Below, one piece after another: positions 51,956 through 61,203 of a DNA stretch of 64,000 nucleotides. Source of the stretch: Nannocystis sp. (GTDB lineage: Bacteria; Myxococcota_A; Polyangia; Nannocystales; Nannocystaceae); the NCBI RefSeq assembly GCF_016714285.1, contig NZ_JADJNN010000040.1:24442-88441 (forward strand), written 5' to 3'. Each line of letters opens with the position of its first letter. Positions within the stretch are counted from its first letter, which is position 1. The notes below the pieces were generated by a model. That model was not told the DNA's origin, ran no database searches, and saw only the letters and a list, made by a program, of their open reading frames with translations. Position numbers and translations under genes: made by a program.

Positions 51956-54466
51956 ATGCGCTCCGGGTCGCGAGGGCTGCGAATGGGCGGGTGGCTGCTT
52001 GCCGCCGGCCTCCTCGCGTGCCGACCCGCGGCCGTGAACGAGGCTGCACAGCGGGTGCATCCTGCCATCAATGTGGTGGACGAGCCGGGGCCTGCGGCGG
52101 CGCCGATCGTCGCGGCCGTGCCGGTGGTGGTGGCCCCCGAGACCGACGCGGCGACGCTGCTCGGCGCGGGGCAATTCGAGGCGGCCCTCGTCGCGCTCGC
52201 GGAGCAGGCTCCGGCCAGCGAGGGATCGCCGGAGTGGTTCGCTCAGGGGATGCTGCGCGGGCGAGCCGAGCGGCTCGCCGGGCGGCCGCAGCGGGCCAGG
52301 TCGGCGCTGGCTCCGTTGCTCGAGCGAAGGGCTGTGCCGCCGGGTCTGCCGCGCGAGCTGATCCTCGACGAGCACGCGCGGAGCTTGCTCGCCGAGGCGC
52401 AGGGCCTCCCGGCGAGCACCGGGGACGTGCTGCGGCGGATGGCGGCCGAGCAGTGGCGGCAGGCGATCAAGCTCGAACCGGTGCGAAACCTGGCGGTGCT
52501 GCGGGTGGCCCACGCGGAGGCGCTGGCGGCGATCGAGGGCGAGGGCGCGGGCCGGCGAGCGGCGGGGAGTCAGGCCGCGAAGGCGCTGCAGGAGGTGCTG
52601 CGGGCCTATCCGGAGCACCCGCGGGCCGGGGCGCTCGAGCTGGCGCGGGCCCAGGCGCTGCTGCGTGCGGGCAAGACCGGTGAGGGGCTGGCGGCGCTGC
52701 GGCGGGTGGCGATCGATCGCTGCGGAACCGAGGCGGCCGAGCTAGCCGAGGCGGCGCTGGTGGACGCTGGCAAGCCGCCGCGCTGGTCGACGCTCGAGCA
52801 GATCGATCGCGCTGCCGCGGCGCGTCGGCTGCGGCGCTTCGCGACCTCGCGGGCGTTGCTCGACGAGCTGCTGGCCGACCCGAAGACCTCGGCGGGGCTG
52901 CGTCCGGTCGTGCTGCGGTCGCGGGCCTTCACGGCGACGCGGCAGCGAGACTTCGCCCAGGCGGCGGAGGACCTCGAGCAATTGTATCGTGCCAGTCCGT
53001 CGGCGGATCTGCGCGAGGATCTGCTGCGGGCCCTCGATCGCGCGGGCCGGTATGATGATGCGATCGCGTTGTGGCTGACGCAGGCCGGGCGCCGCGGCGG
53101 CGCGGGCAAGGCGGCGCTGTCGGGGGCGATCGAGCAGGCGTTCCGCGGGGGCCGCTACGCGCAGGCGCAGACGCTGCTCGAGCGTCTGCCAGCGAAGGAC
53201 AGATTGCGCGGCGATCGCCCGTGGCTGGCCGCGTGGCTCAAGCTGCGGCTCGGCGAGCGCGAGGCGGCGATCACCGCGTTTGCGGCGCTGGAGAAGAAGC
53301 TGCGTTCGGAGCAGGCCACGGTGGCGCGGTACTTCCGTGGTCGCTTGTTGGTCGCCGCGCCGGAGGATCGGGCCGAGGGCGTGCAGCTGCTGCGCACCGT
53401 CGCCGCGGCGGGGCCGCTGGATTATTACGGGCTGCAGGCGCGCCAGCGTCTGCTCGACCTCGGCGAGGATCCGGGGCCGTTGCCTGTCCTTTCGCCCATG
53501 TCCTCGGAGACAGCTTCGCCGCCGAGCGCCGCGCAGGCGCGGGCGACCTTCGCGGGCCTGGCGTCGCGCCACGGCGCCGCGATCCCGGCGCTGCGCCGCG
53601 GCGAGATGCTGTACGCGGCGGGCTGGCAGGACGAGGCCCAGCGCGAGCTGCGGATCGCGGTCGACAGCCTCGAGGTCATTGGCGCGATCGGCAAGTCGGG
53701 CTGGGTGCCCAAGCACGAGGATCACATTCGTGGGCTGGCGTGGCTGGCGACGTGGAGGCAGCCGCACCTCAAGGTGCCGCGGGAGGCCCGCAAGCTGCTG
53801 CGTGAGCCGGGCGCGCTGGCGGAGCTGCGCGAGGGGCTGCACGCGCTGTGCTGGGCCCTGGGCGAGCCGCACCGGATGGCCCGGCTGACGCTGACCAGCG
53901 CGGGCAGCTACCGTTCGCGCTGGCATCCGCGCGCGTACCGGAGCACGGTCGAGCGCGAGGCGGGGCTCCGCGACATCGACCCGACCCAGCTATGGTCGCT
54001 GATGTACACCGAGTCGCGGTTTCGTCGCCACGCGGTCTCGTCGGTCGGAGCGCGCGGTGCGATCCAGATCATGCCGAACACCGGTGAGCTGCTGGCGGCG
54101 CGCCTCGGCGAGACGCTGGCCGACACCGACGCGCTGTTCGAGATCGACACCAACGTGCACCTCGCGGCCTACTACCTGGACGAGCTGCTGAGCAAGTTCC
54201 ACGGCCAGGCGGCGATGGCCTACGCTAGCTACAACGGCGGGCCCTTCAACGTCGAGCGCTGGCTGCGGGCCAAGTCCGACCTCTCGGGGGGCGGGCAGCC
54301 GCTCGAGCTCGACGTGTTCGTGGCCGAGATCCCGCTGCGCGAGACGGCCAACTACACCCGTCGCGTGCTCGAGGTGCAGGCGGCTTACAACCTGCTGTAC
54401 CGCGGCGAGCTGCCGCGCTGGACCAACGCCGTCGACCCGCAGGTCGAGGCCAACATCGACTTCTAG
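51956..54466 (+). CDS. slt: Soluble lytic murein transglycosylase with lipoprotein signal
   Basis: The 836-residue protein starts MRSGSRGLRMGGWLLAAGLL with the lipobox LLAC. A long helical superhelix (residues about 60-650, TPR-like repeats) follows, then a C-terminal SLT domain. That domain has the catalytic Glu in LWSLMYTESRFRRHAVSSVG, then GAIQIMPNTGELLAARLGET, the helix motif MAYASYNGGPFNVERWL and ETANYTRRVLEVQAAYNLLY. This is the Slt70 architecture; it cleaves murein glycan strands to 1,6-anhydro products. A palindrome copy at 53483-53514 is translated as a short disordered loop (PVLSPMSSETAS). It is divergent from fadB. Confidence 0.9.
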   Translation: MRSGSRGLRMGGWLLAAGLLACRPAAVNEAAQRVHPAINVVDEPGPAAAPIVAAVPVVVAPETDAATLLGAGQFEAALVALAEQAPASEGSPEWFAQGMLRGRAERLAGRPQRARSALAPLLERRAVPPGLPRELILDEHARSLLAEAQGLPASTGDVLRRMAAEQWRQAIKLEPVRNLAVLRVAHAEALAAIEGEGAGRRAAGSQAAKALQEVLRAYPEHPRAGALELARAQALLRAGKTGEGLAALRRVAIDRCGTEAAELAEAALVDAGKPPRWSTLEQIDRAAAARRLRRFATSRALLDELLADPKTSAGLRPVVLRSRAFTATRQRDFAQAAEDLEQLYRASPSADLREDLLRALDRAGRYDDAIALWLTQAGRRGGAGKAALSGAIEQAFRGGRYAQAQTLLERLPAKDRLRGDRPWLAAWLKLRLGEREAAITAFAALEKKLRSEQATVARYFRGRLLVAAPEDRAEGVQLLRTVAAAGPLDYYGLQARQRLLDLGEDPGPLPVLSPMSSETASPPSAAQARATFAGLASRHGAAIPALRRGEMLYAAGWQDEAQRELRIAVDSLEVIGAIGKSGWVPKHEDHIRGLAWLATWRQPHLKVPREARKLLREPGALAELREGLHALCWALGEPHRMARLTLTSAGSYRSRWHPRAYRSTVEREAGLRDIDPTQLWSLMYTESRFRRHAVSSVGARGAIQIMPNTGELLAARLGETLADTDALFEIDTNVHLAAYYLDELLSKFHGQAAMAYASYNGGPFNVERWLRAKSDLSGGGQPLELDVFVAEIPLRETANYTRRVLEVQAAYNLLYRGELPRWTNAVDPQVEANIDF

Positions 54467-54600
54467 GCGCGCTGCGCGAGCGAGGTTGCGCGTGGTCTCG
54501 TGCGGGCCCGGGCTTGTGGCGGCGAGGGGGGCGGTCTACCGTGGCGAGGTGCCGGGACCTGACGGTTCACGGCGCGCCCTGACGGGCTCCGGGAGGATCG

Positions 54601-55119
54601 ATGGCGATGAACGAACGGCTCAATCAATTGGGACAGGCGGCGCGGCGCTTGAACGAGGGATCCGACCAGCTCAACAGCTTGATATCGGCGATCGACAAGG
54701 CGCTGTCGCGGCTGATGATCGGGATGGACTACGTGCACCCGCGGCCGCTGCAGGAGACGATGAGCGTCGGCCGCGACGGCAAGCGAGTGATCGAGCTGGC
54801 CTTCCTCAGCTACCTGCGGATCCAGAGCGAGTATCACCTGTGCATCAAGACGGTGAAGATCCTCGAGTCGAAGGTCGCGCTCGCCTCGGAGAGCCCCGGC
54901 AATGTGACACCGCTGCTGTCGGCGCCGCGGATGCTGCGGCACGCGGCGGTCGACCTGCTGCCGGAGCTGATCCAGGTGCTGTCGCATCAGGTCGGTGATC
55001 TGGTGGCGCAGATGGAGCGTCGCTGCATCACGGCGAAGGCGCTGCTCGAGCAGCTGGAGGGGCCCGAGGCGCAGATCGCCGCCAGCCGCGAGGCGCTGGG
55101 GCGCGAGCCGATCGACTGA
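54601..55119 (+). CDS. Small helical protein of unknown function
   Basis: The 172-residue protein has a good Shine-Dalgarno (GGGAGG) 7 bases before ATG. It is predicted almost all helical, with the patterns RLNEGSDQLNSLISAIDKAL, YLRIQSEYHLCIKTVKILES and LIQVLSHQVGDLVAQMERRC. It has no signal or membrane segment. No family was recognised. It sits between slt and metG on the same strand, 50 bp before metG, and may be co-transcribed with it. Confidence 0.65.
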   Translation: MAMNERLNQLGQAARRLNEGSDQLNSLISAIDKALSRLMIGMDYVHPRPLQETMSVGRDGKRVIELAFLSYLRIQSEYHLCIKTVKILESKVALASESPGNVTPLLSAPRMLRHAAVDLLPELIQVLSHQVGDLVAQMERRCITAKALLEQLEGPEAQIAASREALGREPID

Positions 55120-55169
55120 CGCTGGGGCAGCGTTTGCCCGGCGGGCTCGCCAGTGTTATACGCGCGGCG

Positions 55170-57221
55170 ATGTCTGGTCGCGTCCTCGTCACCGCCGCGC
55201 TCCCCTACGCCAACGGGTCGATCCACCTCGGGCACCTGCTCGAGGCGATCCAGACCGACGTCTACGTGCGGGCGCGCAGGCTCGCGGGCGACGACGTGAT
55301 CTTCATGTGGGCCGCGGACACGCACGGGACGCCGATCGAGCTGCGCGCGCGCAAGGAGGGCATCACGCCGGAGGCGCTGATCGAGCGGGCGCACGCCGAG
55401 CACGCGGCGGTGTTCCGTGACTTCGGCATCGGCTCCGATATCTACTACACGACCCACTCCGAGGAGACGCGCCGGCACGCCGAGCGCATCTTCGCGGCGA
55501 TGCGGGACGCCGGGCACATCCACACGCGGGTGACGACCCAGCTGTACTGCCCGAACGACCAGATGTTCCTGCCCGACCGCTTCGTCCGCGGCCAGTGCCC
55601 GAAGTGCGGCGCGCTCGACCAGTACGGCGACAGCTGCGAGGTGTGCGGCTCGACCTACGCGCCGAGCGAGCTGAAGGACCCGCACTGCTCGATCTGCGGG
55701 ACCACGCCGGTGCCACGCGACTCGGAGCACCTGTTCGTGGCGCTGGCCGAGCACGAGGCATTCCTGCGCGGGTGGCTGCGGGCGCCGGAGGCGGGCGGGC
55801 GCACGCGCCTGCAGCCGACGGTCCGCAACTACGTGATGCGCTGGGTCGAGGACGGCCTGCGCGACTGGGACATCTCGCGCGACCCGCCCTACTTCGGGTT
55901 TGCCATCCCGGGCTATGAGGGCAAGAAGTTCTTCTATGTATGGTTCGACGCGCCGGTCGGTTACATCGGCGCGACCGAGAAGTGGTGCGGCGAGCACGGC
56001 CGCGACATGAACGAGTACTGGCGCGGCGACGCGGAGATCGTGCACGTCATCGGCAAGGACATCGTCTACTTCCACACCCTGTTCTGGCCGGCGATGTTGC
56101 ACGCGGCTGGCTACACCACGCCGGCGCGGGTCCAGGTGCACGGCTGGTTGACGGTCAACGGCGAGAAGATGTCGAAGAGCCGGGGCACCTTCATCCTCGG
56201 GCGCACCTACCTCGAGCATCTGCCGGCGGACTATCTACGCTACTACTTCGCGGCCAAGCTGGGCGGCGAGCAGGACGACATCGACCTCAGCATGGAGGAC
56301 TTCGCGGCCCGCGTGAACGCGGAGCTGGTGAACAAGGCGGCGAATCTGGCGAGTCGCTGCGTGAAGTTCGTGCATCAGCGGCTCGGGGCCACGCTGGGGG
56401 CGCCCGCGGCCGACGCGGCGCCGCTGCTCGAGCGGGCGCGGGCGCGGCTGGCCGAGGTGCCGGGCCTTTACCGGGAGTTCGAGTCGGCCCGGGCGCTGCG
56501 TCTGGCGATCGAGATCGCGGAGGATTTTAATGTGTACGTCACCGAGTCGGCGCCGTGGAAGCTGGCGACCAGCGACCCCGAGCGGGCGCGGGCGGTCTGT
56601 TCGGCGGCGATCGAGGCCGGCAAGATCGTGGCGGCGATCCTGAAGCCGGTGCTGCCGGGTTGGGCCGAGAAGACCGAGCGCATGCTGCGATTGCCGCGGC
56701 CGCTGGACTTCGCCAACGCGGGCGATCCGCTGCCGGCCGGGCACGCGATCGACGCCTATGAAATTCTCGCGGAGCGCCTCGATCCGGCGCTGCTGGCGGC
56801 GATCGTCGAGGCCAGCAAGGCGACCCTCGGCGGGGGCGCGACGGTCGAGGCGGCTGCGCCGGCGCACGAGTATGAGGTCGAACCGCTGGCGGCGGAGACG
56901 ACGATCGACGGCTTCAAGGGCGTCGACCTGCGGGTCGGCGTGGTCCAGAGCTGCGTGCGGGTCAAGCGTTCGGACAAGCTGCTGCAGCTCGGCGTCGACC
57001 TCGGGCCGCTCGGCACGCGGACGATCTTCAGCGGGATTGCGCTGAGTTATTCGCCGGAGCAGCTGGTCGGCAAGCGGGTGGTGGTGTTCGCCAATCTCAA
57101 GCCGCGCAAGATGGCGGGCGGCGTCAGTGAGGGCATGATCCTCGCGGCCGGGGCCAGCGACGACGCGATCACGGTGCTCGAGCTCGACCCGCGCAGCCGG
57201 CCGGGCGATCGCATCTCGTGA
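55170..57221 (+). CDS. metG: Methionyl-tRNA synthetase with C-terminal tRNA-binding domain
   Basis: The 683-residue enzyme shows the class I signatures HLGH (residues 19-22) and KMSKS (333-337). Zinc-knuckle cysteines include CPKCGALDQYGDSCEVCG and CSICG. An anticodon-binding helical domain is present (NAELVNKAANLASRCVKFVH). The C-terminal 110 residues are an EMAP-II/Trbp111-like tRNA-binding domain (FKGVDLRVGVVQSCVRVKRS, KPRKMAGGVSEGMILAA), present in many bacterial MetG proteins. ATG 55170 is the only plausible start. It charges initiator and elongator tRNA-Met. The gene is intact and followed by two strong palindromes. Confidence 0.97.
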   Translation: MSGRVLVTAALPYANGSIHLGHLLEAIQTDVYVRARRLAGDDVIFMWAADTHGTPIELRARKEGITPEALIERAHAEHAAVFRDFGIGSDIYYTTHSEETRRHAERIFAAMRDAGHIHTRVTTQLYCPNDQMFLPDRFVRGQCPKCGALDQYGDSCEVCGSTYAPSELKDPHCSICGTTPVPRDSEHLFVALAEHEAFLRGWLRAPEAGGRTRLQPTVRNYVMRWVEDGLRDWDISRDPPYFGFAIPGYEGKKFFYVWFDAPVGYIGATEKWCGEHGRDMNEYWRGDAEIVHVIGKDIVYFHTLFWPAMLHAAGYTTPARVQVHGWLTVNGEKMSKSRGTFILGRTYLEHLPADYLRYYFAAKLGGEQDDIDLSMEDFAARVNAELVNKAANLASRCVKFVHQRLGATLGAPAADAAPLLERARARLAEVPGLYREFESARALRLAIEIAEDFNVYVTESAPWKLATSDPERARAVCSAAIEAGKIVAAILKPVLPGWAEKTERMLRLPRPLDFANAGDPLPAGHAIDAYEILAERLDPALLAAIVEASKATLGGGATVEAAAPAHEYEVEPLAAETTIDGFKGVDLRVGVVQSCVRVKRSDKLLQLGVDLGPLGTRTIFSGIALSYSPEQLVGKRVVVFANLKPRKMAGGVSEGMILAAGASDDAITVLELDPRSRPGDRIS

Positions 57222-57234
57222 CATCACAATGAAA

Positions 57235-57287
57235 GGGGCGCCTGTCCCGAAGGACAGCGCCCCTGCCAGCTGTCCCCGGGGACAGCT
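57235..57287. terminator. Two palindromic hairpins between convergent metG and helix-turn-helix genes
   Basis: Hairpin one is GGGGCG-C-CTGTCC/GGACAG-CGCCCC (57235-57263, one bulge). Hairpin two is the perfect 20-bp palindrome AGCTGTCCCCGGGGACAGCT (57268-57287), touching the stop of the minus-strand gene. Both contain the CTGTCC/GGACAG core dispersed in the chromosome. It is a probable bidirectional terminator. Confidence 0.6.
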
Positions 57288-58096
57288 CAGCGGACCGAGT
57301 GCAGCGCCTGGGTGAGGGTGCGCTGGAGGCCGCCGAGGCGGTCGGCGAAGCGGCCCTCGCCGGCGATGCCGCGCAGGCGGGTGAGCACGCGGGCCACGGT
57401 GCGCTCGGCGAGGCCGAGGACCCGGCCGCGCACGCTGAGGTGGCGCTGGGTCTCGCCGAGGAGCACGCGCAGCGAGCCGATCAGCTCGCGCTCGAGGCGC
57501 TCGCCGAGCGGGCCGAGGTCGGGCTCGGCGTGCTTCACGTTGAAGTGGATGAGGTCGGTCAGCGCGGCGCAGGCGCGTGACTGGGCCTCGCGGAAGCGGT
57601 CGCGGCGGGTGTGCAGGTCGGCGTGGCAGCCGTCGGCCAAGAGCTGCAGGAACTCGCGCAGGTGGGTCTCGGCGTCGCGCAGCAGCGGGGCGTCCTTGAC
57701 CGTGCGGCGGAGCTCGCCGAGCTCGGCGAGGACATCGGTGGCGATGTGGAAGCTGTCGAGCTCGCGGACCGAGGTGACCACGCCGGGCGGGAGGGCGTGC
57801 GAGAAATTCACGGTGACGTGCTGGCGTGACGGCCTGCGCGGGGACTCGTCATCGTTCATGTCATCGTCGAGTTCGGCCGCGAGGGGTCCGACGTCGGCCG
57901 TGTCATCGATCTCGGCGATATCATCATCGCTGTCGTTGCCGACACCGGCGGCCTTGCGGGCGATGAGGTCGTCTTGATTGATGAGCCAGCGCGAGCCGAT
58001 GCGGCGGGCGGGCAGGCGGCCCGTCTGGGCCATGTGGCGGACAGTTCGCTCGCTCTTGCCGAGCAGCTCGGCGGCGTCTTTGATGGAGATCTCCAT
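57287..58096 (-). CDS. Helix-turn-helix (excisionase/MerR-like) domain protein
   Basis: From ATG 58096 (GAGGAAG upstream) the protein has about 269 residues. Residues 1-50 are an HTH_17/excisionase-type DNA-binding domain (MEISIKDAAELLGKSERTVR, HMAQTGRLPARRIGSRWLIN). An acidic linker (residues 60-90, DDDIAEIDDTADVG) follows. The C-terminal 180 residues are helical (DVLAELGELRRTVKDAPLLR) with no assigned family. It is probably a sequence-specific DNA-binding regulator; target and ligand are unknown. The gene converges with metG and diverges from the BtuF-like gene. Confidence 0.75.
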   Translation of the reverse strand: MEISIKDAAELLGKSERTVRHMAQTGRLPARRIGSRWLINQDDLIARKAAGVGNDSDDDIAEIDDTADVGPLAAELDDDMNDDESPRRPSRQHVTVNFSHALPPGVVTSVRELDSFHIATDVLAELGELRRTVKDAPLLRDAETHLREFLQLLADGCHADLHTRRDRFREAQSRACAALTDLIHFNVKHAEPDLGPLGERLERELIGSLRVLLGETQRHLSVRGRVLGLAERTVARVLTRLRGIAGEGRFADRLGGLQRTLTQALHSVR

Positions 58097-58295
58097 GGAG
58101 GCTTCCTCGTCGGGTGGGCGGATCGGCCGGGACGGCCGCGGCGAATGTAGCCGAAGTCGGATCGAGCGGCGCATTTCCGGCTAATTTTGTTGCCGGATCC
58201 GGCACCGGCCTTGCCGAAGTCGGATCGTCCTGGATCGAAGAGTCTGGTGGTTTGTTCAGGTCACGGGCCTGCAGCGCGTGTGCGAGGGTCGGGCG
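58097..58295. promoter_or_regulatory. Divergent regulatory region with a 15-bp direct repeat
   Basis: GCCGAAGTCGGATCG occurs at 58150-58164 and again at 58213-58227, 63 bp apart. The A+T-rich CTAATTTTGTTG and a GCCGGATCCGGC palindrome lie between. Paired sites between a DNA-binding protein gene and its divergent neighbour suggest an operator, possibly for the adjacent helix-turn-helix protein. Confidence 0.4.
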
Positions 58296-59390
58296 GTGAA
58301 GAAGCCCGAGCAGCAGTGGGAGACGGGTCGCTTCGTCGCGCTGCGGCTGGCGGAAGTGCCGGCCGGGAGTGCGGGGGAGCCGGCGGTTCAGGGCTTCGAG
58401 CTGCGGCCGCGGGCTGGTGGTGGGTCATTGCGGGCCTGCTTCTCGCTGACGCGGCAAGTGGTCGATGTGGGGGCCGTGGATGACGACCTGATCTTCGCGG
58501 CGAAGGCGTGGCTGGCGGCGCGCGGCGGGCGGGTGCTGGACCTGCGGGATGCGGCCGGGCGAACGATTGCGGGTGGTGCCTTTGGTGTGGGAGAGCTGTC
58601 GGATCCGCCGCCGGGGCCGGCGTTTCGGGTCGTGACCCTGTGTCCCTCGAATGCGGAGATCGTCGGGGCGCTCGGGGCCTTCGATCGGGTGGTGGCGTGC
58701 GAGGACTCGTCGGACTGGCCGCCGGAGGTCGAGCAGCGAGAGCGCCTCGGGCCTGACCTCGGGCCTGACCTCGATCGTGTCGCTGCGATCGCGCCGGCGC
58801 TGGCGATCAGCTCGCTGAGCGTGCCGGGGATGGAGCGGGTGGTCACCGGGCTGCGGGTGCGCGGGGTGCCGCAGCGGGTGCTTGCGCCGCGCTCGCTGGC
58901 CGACGTGATGGCCGAGCTGCGGCAGGTCGGCGACGATCTGGGGCTGGCGGGGGCGGCGGCGCGGGTATGTGAGGAGATGGCGGGCGAGCGCGGGGCCCTG
59001 CTTGCGGTGAGGCCAATACGACGGCGGCGGGTGTACCTCGAGTGGTGGCCGCGGCCGATGTTCAGCCCGGGGGCTGCGTGCTACAGCAACGAGCTCATCG
59101 CCCTGGCGGGTGGGATCAACGTGTTTGGCGAGCGGCCGGGGGCGAGCGTGGAGGTCACGCCGGAGGAGCTCCTGCGCGCGGACCCGGAGCTGTGCTTCGT
59201 GTCGTGGTGCGGGGTCGCGGAGGCGAAGCTGGACCCGGACAACCTCATCTCCCGGCCGGGGCTCGAGGCATTGGCGGCGGCGCGGGCCGGGCGGGTGTAT
59301 CGCCTCGACGAGCGCTTCTCGGGGCGTCCGGGGCCGCGGATGTTGACGGCGGCGCGCGTCATGGCGCGGGCGATCGCCGGGCTCGCCTGA
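58296..59390 (+). CDS. BtuF-like periplasmic-binding-fold protein without signal peptide
   Basis: From GTG 58296 (GAGGG 7 bases upstream) the protein has about 364 residues. The first 110 form a separate small domain that ends near FGVGELSDPPPGPAF. The rest matches the helical-backbone metal/cobalamin-binding fold of BtuF and FepB: VVTLCPSNAEIVGALGAFDR, PEVEQRERLGPDLGPDLDRV, EWWPRPMFSPGAACYSNELI, NVFGERPGASVEVTPEELLR. No signal peptide or lipobox precedes it, so it may be cytosolic. The ligand could be a corrinoid or siderophore; no permease genes are adjacent. An unusual cytosolic version of this fold may scavenge cobalamin or act as a sensor. Confidence 0.7.
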   Translation: MKKPEQQWETGRFVALRLAEVPAGSAGEPAVQGFELRPRAGGGSLRACFSLTRQVVDVGAVDDDLIFAAKAWLAARGGRVLDLRDAAGRTIAGGAFGVGELSDPPPGPAFRVVTLCPSNAEIVGALGAFDRVVACEDSSDWPPEVEQRERLGPDLGPDLDRVAAIAPALAISSLSVPGMERVVTGLRVRGVPQRVLAPRSLADVMAELRQVGDDLGLAGAAARVCEEMAGERGALLAVRPIRRRRVYLEWWPRPMFSPGAACYSNELIALAGGINVFGERPGASVEVTPEELLRADPELCFVSWCGVAEAKLDPDNLISRPGLEALAAARAGRVYRLDERFSGRPGPRMLTAARVMARAIAGLA

Positions 59391-59440
59391 ACTTGCGCCG
59401 AATTTTTGTGTCGCCGATCGCGGTGTGCCAAGGCTTGGCC

Positions 59441-59734
59441 ATGCAGGTCGTGTCGCTCGAGCCCCAGGTCGTCCGTCTCGTCGAAGAGCTCGCCCAGTAC
59501 CGCGGCTATCGCACGCTGTGGCTCGACCGGCGCGGGTATCTGTGCCACGCGGAGCCCGAGGACGACTACGAGGATATCGGCTTTGCGTATGTGGGCACCG
59601 TGTTCACGCCCGATTCGGATGAGCTCGGGAAGCTGCTGGCGACCTTTGCGGCGCGCCGGGCGGCCCGCGTCGGGGCCTGGCCGGTCGCGGCGGCGCTGCG
59701 CATGAGCCCGGTCGCCGCGCTCGCGCCGGCCTGA
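59441..59734 (+). CDS. Small hypothetical protein
   Basis: The 97-residue product begins at ATG 59441 with a weak AAGG 9 bases upstream. It contains an N-terminal mixed domain (VVRLVEELAQYRGYRTLWLD, EPEDDYEDIGFAYVG) and an Ala-rich hydrophobic end. No family was recognised. It stands 50 bp after the BtuF-like gene on the same strand. Confidence 0.5.
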   Translation: MQVVSLEPQVVRLVEELAQYRGYRTLWLDRRGYLCHAEPEDDYEDIGFAYVGTVFTPDSDELGKLLATFAARRAARVGAWPVAAALRMSPVAALAPA

Positions 59735-59756
59735 GGCTGGAGCGACGGCGGCGCTG

Positions 59757-61116
59757 TCACGAGCGACGGCGGGGCAGGAGCAGCGGGACCAAGGCGGTGG
59801 GAGCAGCCAGGGGGCGGGGGGCGGGCTGCTGCGCGCAGCCGCAGCCGGACTCCCCCCTGCTGCGCGCCGGTGTCGCCACTGCTGGCGCTGCCGCTGGTGC
59901 TGTCACTGTCGGGTGGATCGCCGCCGCCGGTGGTGGGTGTCTCGGGGTCGCTGCTGGTGGCGCTGGTGTCAGTGCCGGTGCTGGTGCCGGTGCCGGTGCC
60001 GGTGGACTCGGGTGGTTCCGGGCAGGCCGGGCCGGGGTCCTGCGGGTCGTCGACGGGTGCGATTGACGATGGTGGCGCGGTCGCGGGTCTGGCCGACCCA
60101 CATCTCGATCGACCGGTCGACGATCGCGTCCATGGCCGCGAGCTCCTGGTCGCACAGGCTCTCGTCGGGGCGCTTGATCAGGATGAAGGAGAGGTCGAAC
60201 TCGCTGGGGGCGTCGGGGTAGGCGGGCAGGCGCTGGCCCTCCGCGCCGATGACGTCCTTGATCGTGATGTCGCGGCGGGTGCCCTGGACGCGGTACTGGT
60301 CGGCCTTGAAGGAGAAGCCGTCGACCGGGGCGCATTCCATGTCGGGGAGGGCGGAGTCGATGCAGTCGTGCGGGTCCTCGATGACGAACCAGGGCTCGAC
60401 CTCGTCGGGGGGCATGAGGCCCATGAGGTAGAGGTCGAGGTCGCTGAACTGAAAGCTCTTGAGCTGGGCGGCGGTGAAGCTGCCATCGCCGTTGTCGGCC
60501 CAGCGGTGGCCCTCGACGGGGGAGCCGTCGGTGTGCATGTAGAAGTTCCAGTGGGCCTTGGCGCGGCCGAGCATGAGGTCGCTGGGGCCATCGCCGAGGT
60601 CGGCGCGGACGAAGGCGAGCCAGGCGTGGCCGAGCTCCTGGCCGAACACGAGGGAGATCCAGGTGTCATTGAGGCCGGCGTCACCGGGCAGGAGGAAGTT
60701 GTGCCAGTCGTTCATGTGCAACATGCCCTGGAACTGGCTGTTCGGGGTGTCGTCGAAGAACTCGTCCGGGATGATCGGGTCGATGGCGGCGGCCTGCTTG
60801 TAGCCGATGCCGGCGACCGTCGCTCGCGAGCGACTGGTAGAAGGCGCCGACGCCCTTGACCAGCTTGAAGGTGGTGTCGTCGACGATGAACTGACTGTCG
60901 TCGGCGTGGACCTTCAGCAAGCCCGCCTCGAGCGGGTAGTAGGCTTCGCAGAAGGGCTCGCGGTTGAACCAGTTGGCGTGTTCGATGGTGCCGTCGACGT
61001 CGTTGAAGATCGCGAACCATGCGGCGCTGCTCGACGAACTCGATCGGGGCGGCGCGGGCGGTGCCTGCCGGTGACGAGGATCGCGAGGTGAGCACTGCGG
61101 GGGCGAGGCGAGGCAC
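59757..61116 (-). CDS. MYXO-CTERM-type surface protein with degenerate metallopeptidase motif (frameshifted)
   Basis: Three frames combine into about 450 residues. The core contains WFNREPFCEAYYPLEAGLLK, FKLVKGVGAFYQSLA, MLHMNDWHNFLLPG, WISLVFGQELGHAWLAFVRA and FSDLDLYLMGLMPPDEVEPW. The segment GQELGH resembles a zinc HExxH with the first His changed to Gln. The C-terminus is a Pro/Ala/Thr linker followed by CGCAQQ, a hydrophobic stretch and PRRRS, the layout of MYXO-CTERM sorting signals that anchor proteins at the outer surface. Frame changes lie near 61030, 60830 and 60060. The start (GTG 61116) is uncertain and no clean signal peptide is seen. Confidence 0.55.
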
Positions 61117-61203
61117 GGCGATCGCAGGATACGGCGAGCGCGCGCGTGGGGTCCGCGGTAAGTGAAGTCGCGGTATCGCGCGGGGCCGGTGAGCGGTGGG
61201 AGT

